64,000 nt of DNA from Sporolactobacillus nakayamae (lineage in GTDB: Bacteria > Bacillota > Bacilli > Bacillales > Sporolactobacillaceae), in contig NZ_FOOY01000021.1 of assembly GCF_900113325.1 (NCBI RefSeq), forward strand, positions 1 through 64,000, given 5' to 3'. The notes beneath the pieces were generated by a model. The model saw nothing but the letters and a program-made list of their open reading frames with translations. It was not told where the DNA came from and did not search any database. Shown piece by piece: positions 45,873 through 57,189 of the stretch. Position numbers and translations under genes: made by a program. Every line of letters begins with the position of its first letter. Position 1 is the stretch's first letter.

Positions 45873-48350
45873 ATGATTCAAAAATTTGGCAGTGTTGCTG
45901 CGGGCACTATTGATCCTTATGTGCATAAAGATCGAACGATTCAGACCGGATCACAACCAGGTCATTCCTTTCAGACATTTCTGCTAGGCGTACTGTTCCG
46001 AACGGATCTTTTTTTCTTGCTAGCCGGTTTCTTACTTGGACGAGCGGTGCTCATTACAAGCCTGACTCCGTTTATTTTGCCTTATTTTGCAACTGTATTC
46101 TGGATGAAGCGTAAGCGGAGATGGGCAGATTCACTAGCAGTATTGGCGGGAGGTCTGACGCTTTCTGTGGGACAAGCCTTTTACGCATTGTTAGCCTTGC
46201 TCGTTTTTCTGGCAGGACAGCGAATCATGCGTGCATTTCACCGAGTGCATGAAGAACGGTGGCTGCCGGCGCTTGTATTCATTGCCGGACTTTTGGTGCG
46301 GCTCTTGTGTCAGGCGGCATTCTCATTAACACTCGTATGGACAGATGTGCTGACGGCAGGTGCTGAAGCTTCGCTGGCCGCATTGGTGACGCTGATCTTC
46401 ATGCAGAGCGTGCCGCTCATGTCGACGCGCGTCAATCATAAACTTTTTCGCAATGAGGAGATTATTTGTTTTGTCATTCTGATCTCGTCGGTAATCGCCG
46501 GAACAATCGGATGGCATATTTACGATGTGTCTGTCGATCATGTGCTTGCCCGCTATGCCGTGCTTCTGTTTGCATATGCCGGCGGTGCCGCGATTGGTTC
46601 AACTGTGGGGGTAGTGATCGGCTTGATTCTGGGCATGGCCAGTGTGTCCAGTCTCTATCAAATGAGTCTGCTCGCCTTCTCAGGAGTACTGGGAGGCTTG
46701 CTGAAGGAGGCTGGAAAAATAGGCGTTTCAGCTGGTTTACTCATTTCCACCTTGCTCATTGGCGTCTATGGAGGCGGTTACGCGGGACTTGGAAACGAGG
46801 TTATCGATTCAGTGGCGGCGCTCGTGTTGTTTCTATTGACTCCGAAACGTTTAATTAGACAAATGGCTTCCTTTATTCCCGGAACGCGCGAATATCAGGC
46901 AGAGCAGCAGCAATATGTCCGTAAGCTGCGGGATGTGACAGTCGGACGGGTGGAACAGTTTTCAGGACTTTTCCAAACGCTTGCGAAAAGCTTCTATCCG
47001 CCGGTGGAGGAAGAGACGCCGGATGATGAGCTGTTTCTAAGTAAAGTCACTGCGAAAACATGCCAGAACTGCTTCAAAAAAGAGTTTTGCTGGGTAAAGA
47101 ACTTTGAGCAGACGCAGCATTTAATGCTTGAGCTGCGTGACGAATCTCGTCGCGGGAATCGGACGGAGGATGCGCGGCTTCACCGGATGTGGCGTGACCG
47201 GTGCTCAAAAGCGGACCGCACACTCGATGTCATTCGCCGAGAGCAGAGTCTAGCGGAATTACAGGAGAAAATGAGGCGAAATGTTAAAGAAAGCCGCCGA
47301 CTCGTCGCAGATCAGCTTAAGGGTGTTTCCCAGGTTATGGGTGACTTTGCCAGTGAAATGAAGCGCGAACGCGGCTTACATGAGTGGCAGGAAGAGATGA
47401 TACTGTCCAAATTGAATGGAGTCGGCCTTCACGTGGAGAGTATTGAAATCTATAATCTTGAATCAGGGGCTATTGATATTGAGGCAATTTTACCCAATGA
47501 CAATTACGGCGCATGTGAGAAGGTTATTGCCCCATTACTTTCGGATATTCTTGGTGAAAGCATTGTGGTTGAGAAGAAGCAGGCCTCCGATCTTCCCGGC
47601 GGACCGAGCCGGGTCGTCTTTATTTCAGCAAGGGCCTTTGATCTTGAAACCGGTGTTGCAACAGCAGCGAGGGGCGGCGGAAGCATCTCAGGTGACAATT
47701 ACTCACTTTTTGAAATCGGTTCAAAAAAATATGTGATGGCGATTAGCGATGGGATGGGGCATGGCGAACGTGCGGATATGGAAAGCAAAGACACGTTGCA
47801 GCTGCTTAAAAAAGTGCTGAAATCCGGTATTCATGAGACGCTGGCCATCAAGTCCATCAACTCAATTCTGTCGCTTCGCTCCACTGAAGAAATCTATGCG
47901 ACCTTGGACTTGGCGCTGATTGATTTACAAAATGCGACATCGAAATTTCTGAAAATAGGATCAAATCCAAGCTTCGTCAAGCGTGGCGGACGAGTTTTCA
48001 TGTTGGATGCGGAGAACCTACCCATCGGAATAATCCGAGATTTCGATGTAGATGTAAAGAGTGAACAGTTAAAGTCCGGTGATTTGCTGATCATGATGAG
48101 TGACGGAATCTTTGACGCACCGAAGCACATTGAGAATAAGGAGGCATGGGTGAAACGAAAAATAAAAGAATTGCAAACGAATGATCCTCAAGAAATTGCC
48201 GACTTATTGCTTGAAGAGGTGATTCGTGTGGGAGATGGTTGCATCAATGACGATATGACAGTCATTGCGGCTCGGATCAGCCACCACATTCCGGAGTGGT
48301 CTGCTTTTTCGACAGATCGAAGTGAGAAGCAATTTAGTCGTGCCGAATAA
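45873..48350 (+). CDS. spoIIE: Stage II sporulation protein E, PP2C phosphatase
   Basis: An 825-residue protein, nearly the B. subtilis length (827). About ten N-terminal membrane segments (to ~330) are followed by a central FtsZ-interacting region with two Cys pairs (CQNCFKKEFCW) and a C-terminal PP2C phosphatase (about 590-815) with ISDGMGHGERADMES, IMMSDGIFDAP and CINDDMTVI metal-binding motifs. SpoIIE dephosphorylates SpoIIAA to free sigma-F in the forespore and helps place the polar septum. AAGGCGG precedes the ATG. Confidence 0.97.
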   Translation: MIQKFGSVAAGTIDPYVHKDRTIQTGSQPGHSFQTFLLGVLFRTDLFFLLAGFLLGRAVLITSLTPFILPYFATVFWMKRKRRWADSLAVLAGGLTLSVGQAFYALLALLVFLAGQRIMRAFHRVHEERWLPALVFIAGLLVRLLCQAAFSLTLVWTDVLTAGAEASLAALVTLIFMQSVPLMSTRVNHKLFRNEEIICFVILISSVIAGTIGWHIYDVSVDHVLARYAVLLFAYAGGAAIGSTVGVVIGLILGMASVSSLYQMSLLAFSGVLGGLLKEAGKIGVSAGLLISTLLIGVYGGGYAGLGNEVIDSVAALVLFLLTPKRLIRQMASFIPGTREYQAEQQQYVRKLRDVTVGRVEQFSGLFQTLAKSFYPPVEEETPDDELFLSKVTAKTCQNCFKKEFCWVKNFEQTQHLMLELRDESRRGNRTEDARLHRMWRDRCSKADRTLDVIRREQSLAELQEKMRRNVKESRRLVADQLKGVSQVMGDFASEMKRERGLHEWQEEMILSKLNGVGLHVESIEIYNLESGAIDIEAILPNDNYGACEKVIAPLLSDILGESIVVEKKQASDLPGGPSRVVFISARAFDLETGVATAARGGGSISGDNYSLFEIGSKKYVMAISDGMGHGERADMESKDTLQLLKKVLKSGIHETLAIKSINSILSLRSTEEIYATLDLALIDLQNATSKFLKIGSNPSFVKRGGRVFMLDAENLPIGIIRDFDVDVKSEQLKSGDLLIMMSDGIFDAPKHIENKEAWVKRKIKELQTNDPQEIADLLLEEVIRVGDGCINDDMTVIAARISHHIPEWSAFSTDRSEKQFSRAE

Positions 48351-48530
48351 TTGATTGACTATAGGGAACATTTTTTCAATAACTTTAGTGAATGGCAGGT
48401 CACTAGATTTGTGGCGCCTTTACTGCGTGAACTCCGGACACATCTGCGTGTTTTTCTGAATCTGGCGGGTATAGAAACTACTTTTCCTGTCCATCATAAT
48501 GCTAGATTCAGGGAGGAGTTGAAAGGCTCG

Positions 48531-49271
48531 ATGAAGAAAGGCACGTTAAAGCAAATTTTATTAATTACGGATGGATGTTCAAACGAAGGCGAAGATCCGA
48601 TAGCGATGGCGGCACTTGCCCGAGAACAGGGGATTACAGTCAATGTTATTGGCGTGCTGGATCAGTATGATTCCGAAGACGGGCACGGTCTTCAGGAAGT
48701 GGAAGGAATTGCTCAGGCTGGCGGCGGAATCAGTCAGATTGTGCAGACCAAGCAACTGGCGCAAACCGTGCAAATGGTGACGAAGCAGGCGATGACTCAG
48801 ACGATTAAAGGTGTGATCAATCGACAGCTTCAGGATATTCTAGGCGACGGGGAATCGGTAGAGGATCTGCCTCCGGAAAAACGCGGCAAGGTCATGGAAG
48901 TTGTTGATGAAGTTGGAGAAACCGCAGACCTTCACGTATGTATTCTTGTCGACACAAGTGCCAGCATGAAAAATAAGCTGCCAACTGTGAGAGATGCGTT
49001 GAAGGATCTGTCCTTAAGCTTATCTGCACGCATGGGTGAAAATCAATTTTGCCTCTACTTATTTCCCGGGAAAAAGAAATCAGTGCAGAAGGTCATTTCG
49101 TGGACACCGCAATTAGACAGCATTGAACGCACGTTCGACAAAATCAGTTCACATGGTATTACACCGACGGGTCCCGCTATTAAAGAAGCGGTAAGAGGTT
49201 TTGATTCCGTATCAAGAAAACGCGGGTTTTATGATGATGGTGATGAGGCTTATGATGACGGGCCAAGATAA
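48531..49271 (+). CDS. yabS: VWA-domain protein YabS
   Basis: A 246-residue von Willebrand factor A-like protein. The metal-ion site reads ILVDTSASM with the downstream Thr in GITPTGPAI; the N-terminal half has LLITDGCSNEGEDP. B. subtilis YabS is of similar length and unknown function and always precedes yabT. The ATG at 48531 is chosen because family members begin with KGTLKQILLITDG; the frame extends upstream to 48351 without similarity. It overlaps yabT by 17 bases. Confidence 0.9.
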   Translation: MKKGTLKQILLITDGCSNEGEDPIAMAALAREQGITVNVIGVLDQYDSEDGHGLQEVEGIAQAGGGISQIVQTKQLAQTVQMVTKQAMTQTIKGVINRQLQDILGDGESVEDLPPEKRGKVMEVVDEVGETADLHVCILVDTSASMKNKLPTVRDALKDLSLSLSARMGENQFCLYLFPGKKKSVQKVISWTPQLDSIERTFDKISSHGITPTGPAIKEAVRGFDSVSRKRGFYDDGDEAYDDGPR

Positions 49272-50196
49272 TTTGCGCTTCGCACCGGGAACGGTGGTTG
49301 TTGGAAAATGGCATCGAAACCGTTATCAACTGGTTAAATGGCTTGGGAGCGGCGCGCAAGGCACGGTGTACCTGGCTCGGGACGGCGCGCGTTCGATTGC
49401 GATAAAACTGGCGAAGGATCGTGCATCATTGATCTCAGAGGTCAATGTATTGAAACAGTTTGAAAAGCTCCAAGGGGATCCTTTGGGGCCTTCTTTATAC
49501 GATAGTGACGACTGGTTAATAGGAGGCAGAACCATTGGCTTTTGTGCCATGGAGTATTTGGATGGCGTATCATTAGCTGAAGCGCTGAAGCGAAAACCGT
49601 TTGATTGGGCGCTTGTCTATATGCTTCAGCTGTTAAAACAGTTGAAGCAGTTGCATGAGACAGGTTATATTTTCGGTGATCTTAAGCCGGAAAATTTGAT
49701 CTTAATGCACCCGGGCCATTCGATTCGATGTCTTGACTTTGGGGGGGCGACGCGAATCGGGCGATCAGTGAGAGAATATACAGAATTTTATGATCGTGGG
49801 TACTGGGGATTAGGCAGCAGGCGTGCGGAACCTAGCTATGATCTTTTTGCTTGCGTGATGATCTTAATCTATGCCGCAACGGGTAAACGAATGGAAAGGC
49901 TGAGCACGCCGCAACTGCAGTTGCGACAGCTCGTGAAGACGCAACCAAGGCTCATTCCTTTTCGTAGAGTAATGATGAATGCGCTGAATGGCAGCTATAC
50001 AACTGCGGATCAAATGCGCCAAGAGCTTCTTCATGACATTATGGCTAACCAGCAAAACGAACCACATGTTGCAAAAGTCAGACACAGTCATAGAAGGCAA
50101 CCCGCGAGCAATCACGAAACCTGGAAATCGGCCTGGATGGCTGCGTCCGTTGTGATATCTGCTTATATTCTTTTTGTCATTATTTACGTGATGTGA
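49255..50196 (+). CDS. yabT: Ser/Thr protein kinase YabT
   Basis: A ~313-residue Hanks-type kinase. The Gly loop is LGSGAQGTVYLARD, the ATP lysine is in SIAIKLAK, the catalytic loop is IFGDLKPENL and the metal loop is LDFGGATR. A single C-terminal transmembrane helix (about 292-311) anchors it; there is no PASTA domain. In B. subtilis YabT is a forespore kinase activated by DNA binding that phosphorylates RecA. The HRD motif lacks its His (FGD). ATG 49255 is six bases behind GAGG. Confidence 0.88.
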   Translation: MTGQDNLRFAPGTVVVGKWHRNRYQLVKWLGSGAQGTVYLARDGARSIAIKLAKDRASLISEVNVLKQFEKLQGDPLGPSLYDSDDWLIGGRTIGFCAMEYLDGVSLAEALKRKPFDWALVYMLQLLKQLKQLHETGYIFGDLKPENLILMHPGHSIRCLDFGGATRIGRSVREYTEFYDRGYWGLGSRRAEPSYDLFACVMILIYAATGKRMERLSTPQLQLRQLVKTQPRLIPFRRVMMNALNGSYTTADQMRQELLHDIMANQQNEPHVAKVRHSHRRQPASNHETWKSAWMAASVVISAYILFVIIYVM

Positions 50197-50259
50197 TTTT
50201 TGGAGTATTGTGGACATACATTATAGGGTGACCTGTTTCAATATAAGGAGAAATCTGCG

Positions 50260-51693
50260 ATGACATTTAACGAACAAGTGACACAATTTATCGACAGCCA
50301 TCACTTGGTCCGTCCTAACTCCAAACTTGTACTAGGCGTTAGTGGCGGCGCTGATTCGATGGCGCTTCTCCATTTTTTTTATAGGAAACAAAAAGAGTGG
50401 ATGCTTGCGCTTGCCGTTTGCTCCGTGGATCACCGACTAAGGGGCATGGACAGCACCGAGGATTTAAACTATGTTGCATCATTTTGTGCCGATCGGGATA
50501 TCCTTTTTATTGGGAAAACAGTGGACGCGCGCTCATGGAGTCGTGAAAAAAAGATCAGTATTGAAACAGCGGCCCGCGCGCTGCGCTATCAGGCTTTCGC
50601 GGAGACAATGAAAGCGACGAATGCCGATGCCCTTGTATTGGCCCATCATGGTGACGATCAAATCGAAACCATGTTGATGCGGCAAGTCCGTGGAACAGTT
50701 GGGTTGGGAAGAGCAGGCATCCCCGTTCGGCGAGCTTTCGGGAGTAAGGAAATTATTCGACCATTTCTTTCGCAAACGAAGAAAGATTTGGAACGGTATT
50801 GCGCACAAAATGGCATTGTGCCGCGACAGGATGAAACGAATAATTCAGATGCGCACACGCGAAATCGTTTTCGTAAATATGTGCTTCCGTTTTTAAAAAA
50901 AGAAAATCCTTCCGTGCATCTCAAATTCCAATATGAGAGTGAACGCATCGCCGAAGATGAATCGCTGCTCGGACAAATGGCTGAGCAGCAGCTGGAAACG
51001 GTAACACTGGAAAAAGAAAAAACAAGATATGCGCTTTCAATCCCTAAGTTAATTGGCATTCATCCCGCTTTACAAAGACGGACAATTCATCTACTATTAT
51101 GTTATCTCTACACAAGTCAACAGCTACAGCCATCGCATCAACCGATACATATTGAACAATTATTGCAGTTGTTGCGCTCCAATCGTTCCTCAGGGGCTGC
51201 GTTTTTCCCAATGGGGCTTACAGCAAGAAAATCATACGATCGCTGCTGGGTCGGGTTTATGCCGAATTTCGGTGGGATGAGTGAAAAAATAAAGATTGCA
51301 ATTCCCGGACAAACCGAGTTCCCGTCCGGATATTTTGAAGCTGACTATGTGAAAGCGGATCATTTATCGAACGAATTGGGAAGGGATTGTTTCATCTTTG
51401 ATGATGCGGCTGTTTCACTGCCGCTTTTTGTCCGAACGTTCCGCAATGGCGATCGAATGAGCCCCAATGGAATGGCAGGGTCACAAAAGATTCAGCGTAT
51501 ATTTATTAACGAGAAGGTTGACCGTAATCAAAGACTGATTTGGCCAATGGTTACGGACGCGAAAGACAATGTGCTGTGGCTGCCGATGCTGAAGCGGGCG
51601 GTGACACTTCCGTCGCCCCAAACTTCACAGGAAAAAAATTATTTGAAGCTTAAGTTTATACCGTTTGCTGGTTTTGGGAGGACACAGGCATGA
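50260..51693 (+). CDS. tilS: tRNA(Ile)-lysidine synthetase
   Basis: A 477-residue ATP-pyrophosphatase that converts C34 of tRNA-Ile2 to lysidine so it reads AUA codons. The PP-loop is [13 protein letters not shown], followed by [11 protein letters not shown] and [12 protein letters not shown]-terminal TilS substrate-binding domains follow, with [27 protein letters not shown] precedes the ATG and the end overlaps hprT by four bases. Confidence 0.95.
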   Translation: MTFNEQVTQFIDSHHLVRPNSKLVLGVSGGADSMALLHFFYRKQKEWMLALAVCSVDHRLRGMDSTEDLNYVASFCADRDILFIGKTVDARSWSREKKISIETAARALRYQAFAETMKATNADALVLAHHGDDQIETMLMRQVRGTVGLGRAGIPVRRAFGSKEIIRPFLSQTKKDLERYCAQNGIVPRQDETNNSDAHTRNRFRKYVLPFLKKENPSVHLKFQYESERIAEDESLLGQMAEQQLETVTLEKEKTRYALSIPKLIGIHPALQRRTIHLLLCYLYTSQQLQPSHQPIHIEQLLQLLRSNRSSGAAFFPMGLTARKSYDRCWVGFMPNFGGMSEKIKIAIPGQTEFPSGYFEADYVKADHLSNELGRDCFIFDDAAVSLPLFVRTFRNGDRMSPNGMAGSQKIQRIFINEKVDRNQRLIWPMVTDAKDNVLWLPMLKRAVTLPSPQTSQEKNYLKLKFIPFAGFGRTQA

Positions 51694-52229
51694 AGGAAGA
51701 CATTAAGGAAATATTAATTACCGAAGAAGAGATCCAAAATAAGGTGCATGAATTCGGCGCACTGCTTTCGAACGAATACGCGGATTCTTTTCCACTGGTT
51801 ATCGGTGTTCTGAAAGGCGCGCTGCCCTTTATGGCGGATCTTATTAAAACAATCACAGTTCCGATTGAAATTGACTTTATGGATGTGTCCAGCTATGGAA
51901 ACTCCACAGTGTCTTCAGGAGAAGTGAAAATTCTCAAGGATCTGGACACTTCAGTGGAAAACAGAGATATTCTGATAATTGAGGATATTATTGACAGCGG
52001 ACTGACCCTGAGCTATTTGGTCGAATTGTTTAAGACCAGAAAAGCAAAATCAATCAAGATTGTGACGCTGCTCGATAAACCATCAGGAAGAAAATCGGAT
52101 ATCGCGCCTGATTTATCCGGATTTACCGTGCCCGATGCGTTTCTTATCGGTTATGGTCTTGACTATGCAGAGAAATACCGCAATCTTCCGTTTATCGGTG
52201 TCTTGAAACCTGAAATATACAAGGCATAA
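51690..52229 (+). CDS. hprT: Hypoxanthine phosphoribosyltransferase
   Basis: A 179-residue purine salvage enzyme making IMP and GMP from hypoxanthine or guanine and PRPP. The PRPP motif is [13 protein letters not shown], with [11 protein letters not shown] early and [19 protein letters not shown] at the end. tilS-hprT-ftsH is the normal order; in B. subtilis TilS and HprT also interact to control ftsH transcription. Confidence 0.96.
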   Translation: MKEDIKEILITEEEIQNKVHEFGALLSNEYADSFPLVIGVLKGALPFMADLIKTITVPIEIDFMDVSSYGNSTVSSGEVKILKDLDTSVENRDILIIEDIIDSGLTLSYLVELFKTRKAKSIKIVTLLDKPSGRKSDIAPDLSGFTVPDAFLIGYGLDYAEKYRNLPFIGVLKPEIYKA

Positions 52230-52359
52230 GAGCTCGATTGGTGGGAGACATTCGTCCTATTTAATCCGATTATCTACGGAAATGCAATTGGTTGAGCGGC
52301 AACAATCGTATGTGGTACTATAAAATATGATCTGTTTTTAGAGCGGGAGGAGGTAAGGC

Positions 52360-54381
52360 ATGAATCGACTTTTCAAGAATATTATCATATATTTATTTAT
52401 TGCTGTAGTCATCATTGGTATCGTCAGCTGGCTGACGGAAACAAATCGGACTGTAAAACCGATGACTTACAGTACTTTTCAATCCAATTTAACTGAAGGC
52501 AATGTAGATCAGCTGACCTTACAACCTGAAGGCAGTGTCTACGCGGCGACAGGACATTTAAAGAGCGCTGACAAAAATACGACATTTAAAGCGTATTTGC
52601 CTGCCAGTGACAAAGCGGTAAATCAGGTCACTGATCTAGCAAAGCAATCGAATTTGGATGTGAAACCGGCGGAACGGACAAGCGGATGGATTACATTCGT
52701 CACATCATTGATTCCGTTTGCGATTATTTTCTTCCTAATCTTTTTCCTTTTGAATCAGGCTCAGGGTGGCGGCGGCCGTGTGATGAACTTCGGCAAAAGC
52801 AAAGCCAAGCTGTATTCTGAGGATAAAAAGAAAGTTACGTTTAAAGATGTAGCAGGGGCAGATGAAGAGAAGCAGGAACTGGTGGAAATTGTTGATTTCC
52901 TAAAGGATCCGAGAAAGTTTGTTGCGCTTGGCGCGCGAATTCCAAAAGGTGTGTTACTTGAGGGACCTCCGGGTACAGGTAAAACATTGCTTGCGCGCGC
53001 GGTTGCCGGTGAGGCAGGCGTACCATTCTTCTCAATAAGCGGATCGGACTTTGTAGAGATGTTTGTTGGTGTCGGCGCGTCTCGTGTTCGCGATCTGTTT
53101 GACCAGGCCAAGAAGAATTCACCATGTATTATCTTTATTGATGAAATTGATGCAGTAGGACGTCAGCGTGGTGCCGGACTCGGCGGTGGTCATGATGAAC
53201 GTGAACAGACGTTGAACCAGTTGCTGGTTGAAATGGATGGGTTCGGCGCAAATGAAGGAATCATCATTATTGCCGCAACCAACCGTCCGGACATCCTTGA
53301 CCCGGCGCTCCTCCGTCCGGGACGCTTTGACCGCCAAATTCCGGTTAACCGTCCTGATCTTATCGGTCGTGAGGCTGTGTTGCGCGTTCACGCGCGCAAC
53401 AAGCCGCTCGCAAAAGAAATTGACCTAAAGACTGTAGCCAAACTGACTCCCGGATTTTCCGGAGCGGATTTGGAGAACCTGCTCAATGAAGCGGCTCTTG
53501 TCGCTGCGAGAGCCAATAAAAAAGTGATTAACATGGAAGATATTGATGAGGCGGTTGAACGTGTAATCGCCGGCGTCGCCAAGAAATCACGGGTTGTTTC
53601 AAAGAAGGAACAAAACATTGTCGCCTACCATGAGTCGGGTCATACCATTATTGGCCTAGCACTTGAAGGTGCCGATGAAGTGCATAAAGTTACGGTCATT
53701 CCTCGTGGTCAGGCAGGCGGCTATACCGTCTCATTGCCGAAAGAAGACCGCTATTTCATGACCAAACCTGAGCTTCTTGAGAAAATTTGCGGGTTGCTCG
53801 GCGGCCGTGTTGCTGAAGAAATCACATTTGGAGAAATCTCAACTGGGGCGAGCAATGACCTGCAGCGCGTTACGGGCTTGGCACGTCGCATGGTAACTGA
53901 ATTCGGAATGAGCGATAAGCTTGGTCCGATGCAATTCGGCAACAACGACAGCGGCCAAGTCTTCTTGGGACGCGATATTCAGAACGAACAGAACTACAGT
54001 GATGCAATCGCGTTTGAAATTGATCAAGAAGTGCAGCGTATTGTGAAAGCTGAATATGATCGATGCAAAAAGCTGCTTACCGAACATAAAGATAAACTAG
54101 AACTGATCGCCCAGACATTGCTCAAAGTGGAAACATTGGAAGAAGAGCAAATCAAATCACTTTATGAAAAAGGCGAATATATCGAACCAAGCAAGAGCCG
54201 CTACGCTTCTGAAAATGATGACAAGGAAGAAGCGTCTGCAGTTGCGCCAAGTGAACCGGCATCCGGATCGGATACTGAGGTTAAAGTGACGATCCATTCT
54301 AAAGATGAGGATTCAGTTCAACCAACTGTTGAGGCACCAAAGCCATCGGATGCAAATAAGGATGACGAACATAAGCTTTGA
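52360..54381 (+). CDS. ftsH: ATP-dependent zinc metalloprotease FtsH
   Basis: A 673-residue membrane AAA+ protease. Two N-terminal transmembrane helices (about 6-25 and 105-130) flank an external domain. The AAA module has Walker A GPPGTGKT near residues 202-209 and Walker [12 protein letters not shown], with the second region of homology [18 protein letters not shown]. The zinc site is HESGH starting at His424. The acidic, proline-containing tail is typical of Bacillales. GGAGGAGG precedes the ATG and a terminator follows. Confidence 0.97.
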   Translation: MNRLFKNIIIYLFIAVVIIGIVSWLTETNRTVKPMTYSTFQSNLTEGNVDQLTLQPEGSVYAATGHLKSADKNTTFKAYLPASDKAVNQVTDLAKQSNLDVKPAERTSGWITFVTSLIPFAIIFFLIFFLLNQAQGGGGRVMNFGKSKAKLYSEDKKKVTFKDVAGADEEKQELVEIVDFLKDPRKFVALGARIPKGVLLEGPPGTGKTLLARAVAGEAGVPFFSISGSDFVEMFVGVGASRVRDLFDQAKKNSPCIIFIDEIDAVGRQRGAGLGGGHDEREQTLNQLLVEMDGFGANEGIIIIAATNRPDILDPALLRPGRFDRQIPVNRPDLIGREAVLRVHARNKPLAKEIDLKTVAKLTPGFSGADLENLLNEAALVAARANKKVINMEDIDEAVERVIAGVAKKSRVVSKKEQNIVAYHESGHTIIGLALEGADEVHKVTVIPRGQAGGYTVSLPKEDRYFMTKPELLEKICGLLGGRVAEEITFGEISTGASNDLQRVTGLARRMVTEFGMSDKLGPMQFGNNDSGQVFLGRDIQNEQNYSDAIAFEIDQEVQRIVKAEYDRCKKLLTEHKDKLELIAQTLLKVETLEEEQIKSLYEKGEYIEPSKSRYASENDDKEEASAVAPSEPASGSDTEVKVTIHSKDEDSVQPTVEAPKPSDANKDDEHKL

Positions 54382-54406
54382 TTGCATGATTGATTCACCA
54401 TTTACA

Positions 54407-54450
54407 AAAAGAGGAGGCCTCTCCATATTAGGAGTGCCTCCTTTTTTTTT
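54407..54450 (+). terminator. Terminator after ftsH
   Basis: AGGAGGC pairs with GCCTCCT around an inner CTCT/AGGA pairing, with A5 upstream and nine T downstream. Confidence 0.85.
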
Positions 54451-54569
54451 TAGGATATGAAAGCATATATTTTTCGGCAAAGCAAAAGGTTGTGAACCAA
54501 AGGCGGGTGGGAAACTCCTGCGGAGCGCCTGTGTTGATCGCAAACCAGGGGAGGATCCGCAATAGTAGC

Positions 54570-55015
54570 CTGTTCGAGGAGGCTCGCGGTGCGCCCGCGG
54601 CAAGCGAGTAACCGAAGTGTCGCTCAAGCTCAAGGTTGATGGATCAACGCCGTTTTCAGGGTAACAGCCAAGGATCGGGCGTTTTTTGCCCGGCTTTTCT
54701 CACAAGTTAAGAAAGTATATCGTTTTGCCTTTCCGGTACGACGATAAGGTCATAAGATTCGGTTGGGCGATCAGGTAAGCGCCTAATTTGAGAAATAAAC
54801 GGAAAAACTCCGCTTAATTAGAAAATGAATGAAAAAATTGCTTAAATAGACGGAGAAATTCCGCTTATCGAATCGAAAAACGTGAAAATGGAGGGTTTTT
54901 CTGTGCATAAGCGGAAAAATTACCCTTATGTACCAGGGAACCAAGCGCCAGGATGCATATAACCGGAAAATCTCCGCTTATTTTACTCCGGCCGCGTTAC
55001 TTAATTAAGGATCAA
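54570..55015. repeat. Long intergenic repeat, copy B (with palindrome array)
   Basis: Second copy of the block seen after ctc. Shared order: GCTCGCGGTGCGCCCGCGGC, CAAGCGAGTAACCGAAG, a CGGGC/GCCCG hairpin with T run (~54673), AAGATTCGGTTGGGCGATCA, four CGGAAAAATTCCG-type palindromes (from ~54797, 54847, 54908 and 54960) and GCGTTACTTAATTAAGGA at the end. The part before 54570 and the inner spacer differ from copy A. No coding signal. Confidence 0.88.
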
Positions 55016-55173
55016 AATGATTCATGAACTAGAAATGTCTGTTCAAGACAAGGTTGATGATTCAAAATGGTATTTGGAGCGAAGGAGCTTTCAACTTAAA
55101 GGAGTTTTGTATCTAAACTTTAAAATAGGGAAAGGAACGATCGCAAACAGCAGAGGAGCTTTCGTATAAGGAA

Positions 55174-55230
55174 CTTTCGCTAATTACGCATACGTCCTGT
55201 ATGCAACGCGAAAGTCATCACATCCTGTGA
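55174..55230 (-). repeat. Structured three-stem repeat module, copy 2
   Basis: On the plus strand CTTTCGC (55174-55180) pairs with GCGAAAG (55208-55214), GCATAC (55188-55193) pairs with GTATGC (55199-55204) around GTCCT, and TCACA-TCC-TGTGA (55218-55230) forms the side hairpin. All stems are perfect and differ from those of the other copies. Confidence 0.85.
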
Positions 55231-55232
55231 AA

Positions 55233-55275
55233 GTACGTCCTGTATGCAACGCGAAATCCATCGCGTCCTGCGGAA
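55233..55275 (-). repeat. Structured repeat module, partial copy 3
   Basis: Directly after copy 2 the inner hairpin (GTAC-GTCC-TGTATGC), the outer right arm GCGAAAT and the side hairpin (CGCGTCCTGCGG) recur, but the outer left arm is missing. This is a truncated tandem duplicate. A CCGG terminator-like hairpin with T run follows at 55280-55305, and the rest up to coaX (55424) shows nothing recognisable. Confidence 0.7.
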
Positions 55276-55424
55276 GTAGGGACCGGCAGTGCCCGGTTTT
55301 TCTCATTGTATGGTTGTGAGAACATCCGGTGAAATGGTTGACGGCTTGGCGAACCAAGTTGTCTTAGTAAACGTTATGCCATGATCGGATTGCGAGACCG
55401 ATTGAACAAACTGGAGGGAATAAA

Positions 55425-56189
55425 ATGATCTTTGTTTGTGATGTTGGGAATACCCACATTGTTCTTGGTACTTATGATGGCGAAATTTTGACCAATCATT
55501 GGCGCATTTCGACGGATCGGGAAAAAACAGAGGATGAGTTCGGCATGCTGATCAACAATCTTTTTGCATATAGCAATCTCTCCTTTACAGACTTCAGCGG
55601 TGTGGTGATTTCGTCTGTGGTTCCGTCGATTATGTTTGCGCTTGAACGGCTATGCAAGAAATACTTTCATTTGAAGCCGATCGTGGTTGGTCCTGGTATC
55701 AAGACCGGACTTAATCTGAAATATGATAATCCAAGAGAGCTTGGTGCAGACTTGATTGTAAATGCGGTTGCCGCAGTAAATGATTATCAGGCGCCGATCA
55801 TTGTTATTGACTTTGGTACAGCGACAACGTATTCCTATATTGATGAGCAAAAAGGCTATGTTGGCGGGGCAATTGCACCAGGGCTTGATATTGCGACTGA
55901 AGCACTTTATGAAAGGGCTTCAAAGCTCCCGAGAATTGAGATTGTGAAGCCGCCGCATATTGTCGGGCGGAACACGGTCCACGCGATGCAGTCCGGAGTG
56001 CTTTTCGGCTATGTCGGGCAGGTGGAAGGGATTGTTTCCCGTATGAAGAAGCAGGCCTCCTCGGAACCGGTAGTGGTTGCGACAGGCGGGCTTTGTTCGC
56101 TGATTTCACATGAGACTGATGTCATTGATCATGTGGATCCTTTACTTACACTCAAGGGGCTCTTTCTTATTTATCAACGTAATTTGTAA
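55425..56189 (+). CDS. coaX: Type III pantothenate kinase
   Basis: A 254-residue ASKHA-fold kinase, the first step of coenzyme A synthesis, insensitive to CoA feedback. [14 protein letters not shown] carries the catalytic Asp/phosphate loop, followed by [26 protein letters not shown] and [17 protein letters not shown] precedes the ATG. The gene follows a ~970-bp repeat-rich gap after ftsH; in B. subtilis the two are close neighbours. Confidence 0.95.
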   Translation: MIFVCDVGNTHIVLGTYDGEILTNHWRISTDREKTEDEFGMLINNLFAYSNLSFTDFSGVVISSVVPSIMFALERLCKKYFHLKPIVVGPGIKTGLNLKYDNPRELGADLIVNAVAAVNDYQAPIIVIDFGTATTYSYIDEQKGYVGGAIAPGLDIATEALYERASKLPRIEIVKPPHIVGRNTVHAMQSGVLFGYVGQVEGIVSRMKKQASSEPVVVATGGLCSLISHETDVIDHVDPLLTLKGLFLIYQRNL

Positions 56190-56208
56190 AAAGAAAGGAA
56201 TGATCGGT

Positions 56209-57084
56209 ATGAGCGACTATTTTATAAAAGCATTGGCATACGGCGACAGCCTTAGGGTTATCACATCAGTAACAACTGAAACGATCAAAGAAGCTCAGTC
56301 GCGCCATAAAACATGGCCGACAGCAACTGCCGCGCTTGGCCGGACAATGACTGCGACGATGATGATGGCCGCCCAAGAAAAAGGTGATGAAAAAATTACG
56401 GTCACAGTTCAGGGCGGTGGACCGATCGGGGCAATTGTTTCTGATGCGGATACCGAGGGTCAAGTGCGTGGGTATGTGACGAATCCTGAAGTTCATTTTG
56501 AATTGAATGCGCATGGGAAATTGGATGTGGCGCGAGCTGTAGGGAATACCGGTTTTCTCAGTGTCGTCAAGGATCTGGGACTTAGGGAAAATTTCACCGG
56601 AAGAGTGCCTATCGTCTCAGGTGAATTAGGTGAGGATTTTACGTATTACTTTGCGCGATCCGAGCAGGTACCGTCTGCAGTCGGCGTAGGCGTTCTGGTT
56701 AATCCGGATCAATCGGTGAAGGCAGCAGGGGGCTTTATCATTCAAGTGCTTCCCGGGGCAGAAGATGCCGTCATTGAAAAGTTGGAAGAAAGGCTGAAAT
56801 CGATTCCGCCAATTTCTAAATTGATTGATGCTGGGCATTCTCCGAAACAGTTGTTGGATGACTTGTTTTCAGATGGAAACTACAGGATTTTGCAACAACA
56901 TCCCGTGCACTTTCACTGTGGTTGCTCTAAAGAAAAATTCGGAAATTCCATTAAGGGTTTAGGAGCAAAAGAAATTCAAGCAATGATTGATGAAGACGGC
57001 GGCGCCGAAGTGACGTGCCAATTCTGTGAAACACAGTATCAATTCACTGCAGACGATTTAAGGGCACTGATTTTAAAGAAATAG
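56209..57084 (+). CDS. hslO: Redox-regulated chaperone Hsp33
   Basis: A 291-residue chaperone, the length of the B. subtilis protein. It is activated by oxidation of the four zinc-binding cysteines, here [10 protein letters not shown] and CQFCETQY near the C-terminus; [15 protein letters not shown] is the N-terminal family block. The start at 56209 ([16 protein letters not shown]) follows AAAGGA; the frame upstream overlaps coaX and is not real. A terminator follows. Confidence 0.95.
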   Translation: MSDYFIKALAYGDSLRVITSVTTETIKEAQSRHKTWPTATAALGRTMTATMMMAAQEKGDEKITVTVQGGGPIGAIVSDADTEGQVRGYVTNPEVHFELNAHGKLDVARAVGNTGFLSVVKDLGLRENFTGRVPIVSGELGEDFTYYFARSEQVPSAVGVGVLVNPDQSVKAAGGFIIQVLPGAEDAVIEKLEERLKSIPPISKLIDAGHSPKQLLDDLFSDGNYRILQQHPVHFHCGCSKEKFGNSIKGLGAKEIQAMIDEDGGAEVTCQFCETQYQFTADDLRALILKK

Positions 57085-57089
57085 TACAG

Positions 57090-57122
57090 GAGCTTGCCTG
57101 GGGGGCAAGTTCTTATTTTTTC
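57090..57122 (+). terminator. Terminator after hslO
   Basis: GAGCTTGCC (57090-57098) pairs with GGCAAGTTC (57104-57112), one G-U pair, followed by TTATTTTTT. Confidence 0.82.
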
Positions 57123-57189
57123 TGTAGCGTATAACTAGCTGAATCCTACCGTATAGGTAATTAAGCATATGACGCATGATCATTAATAT

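Noticed and set aside
48351-48530. N-terminal extension of yabS
   Set aside because: The added residues have no similarity to the family, which begins KGTLKQILLITDG, and the ATG at 48531 is preceded by GGGAGGAG.
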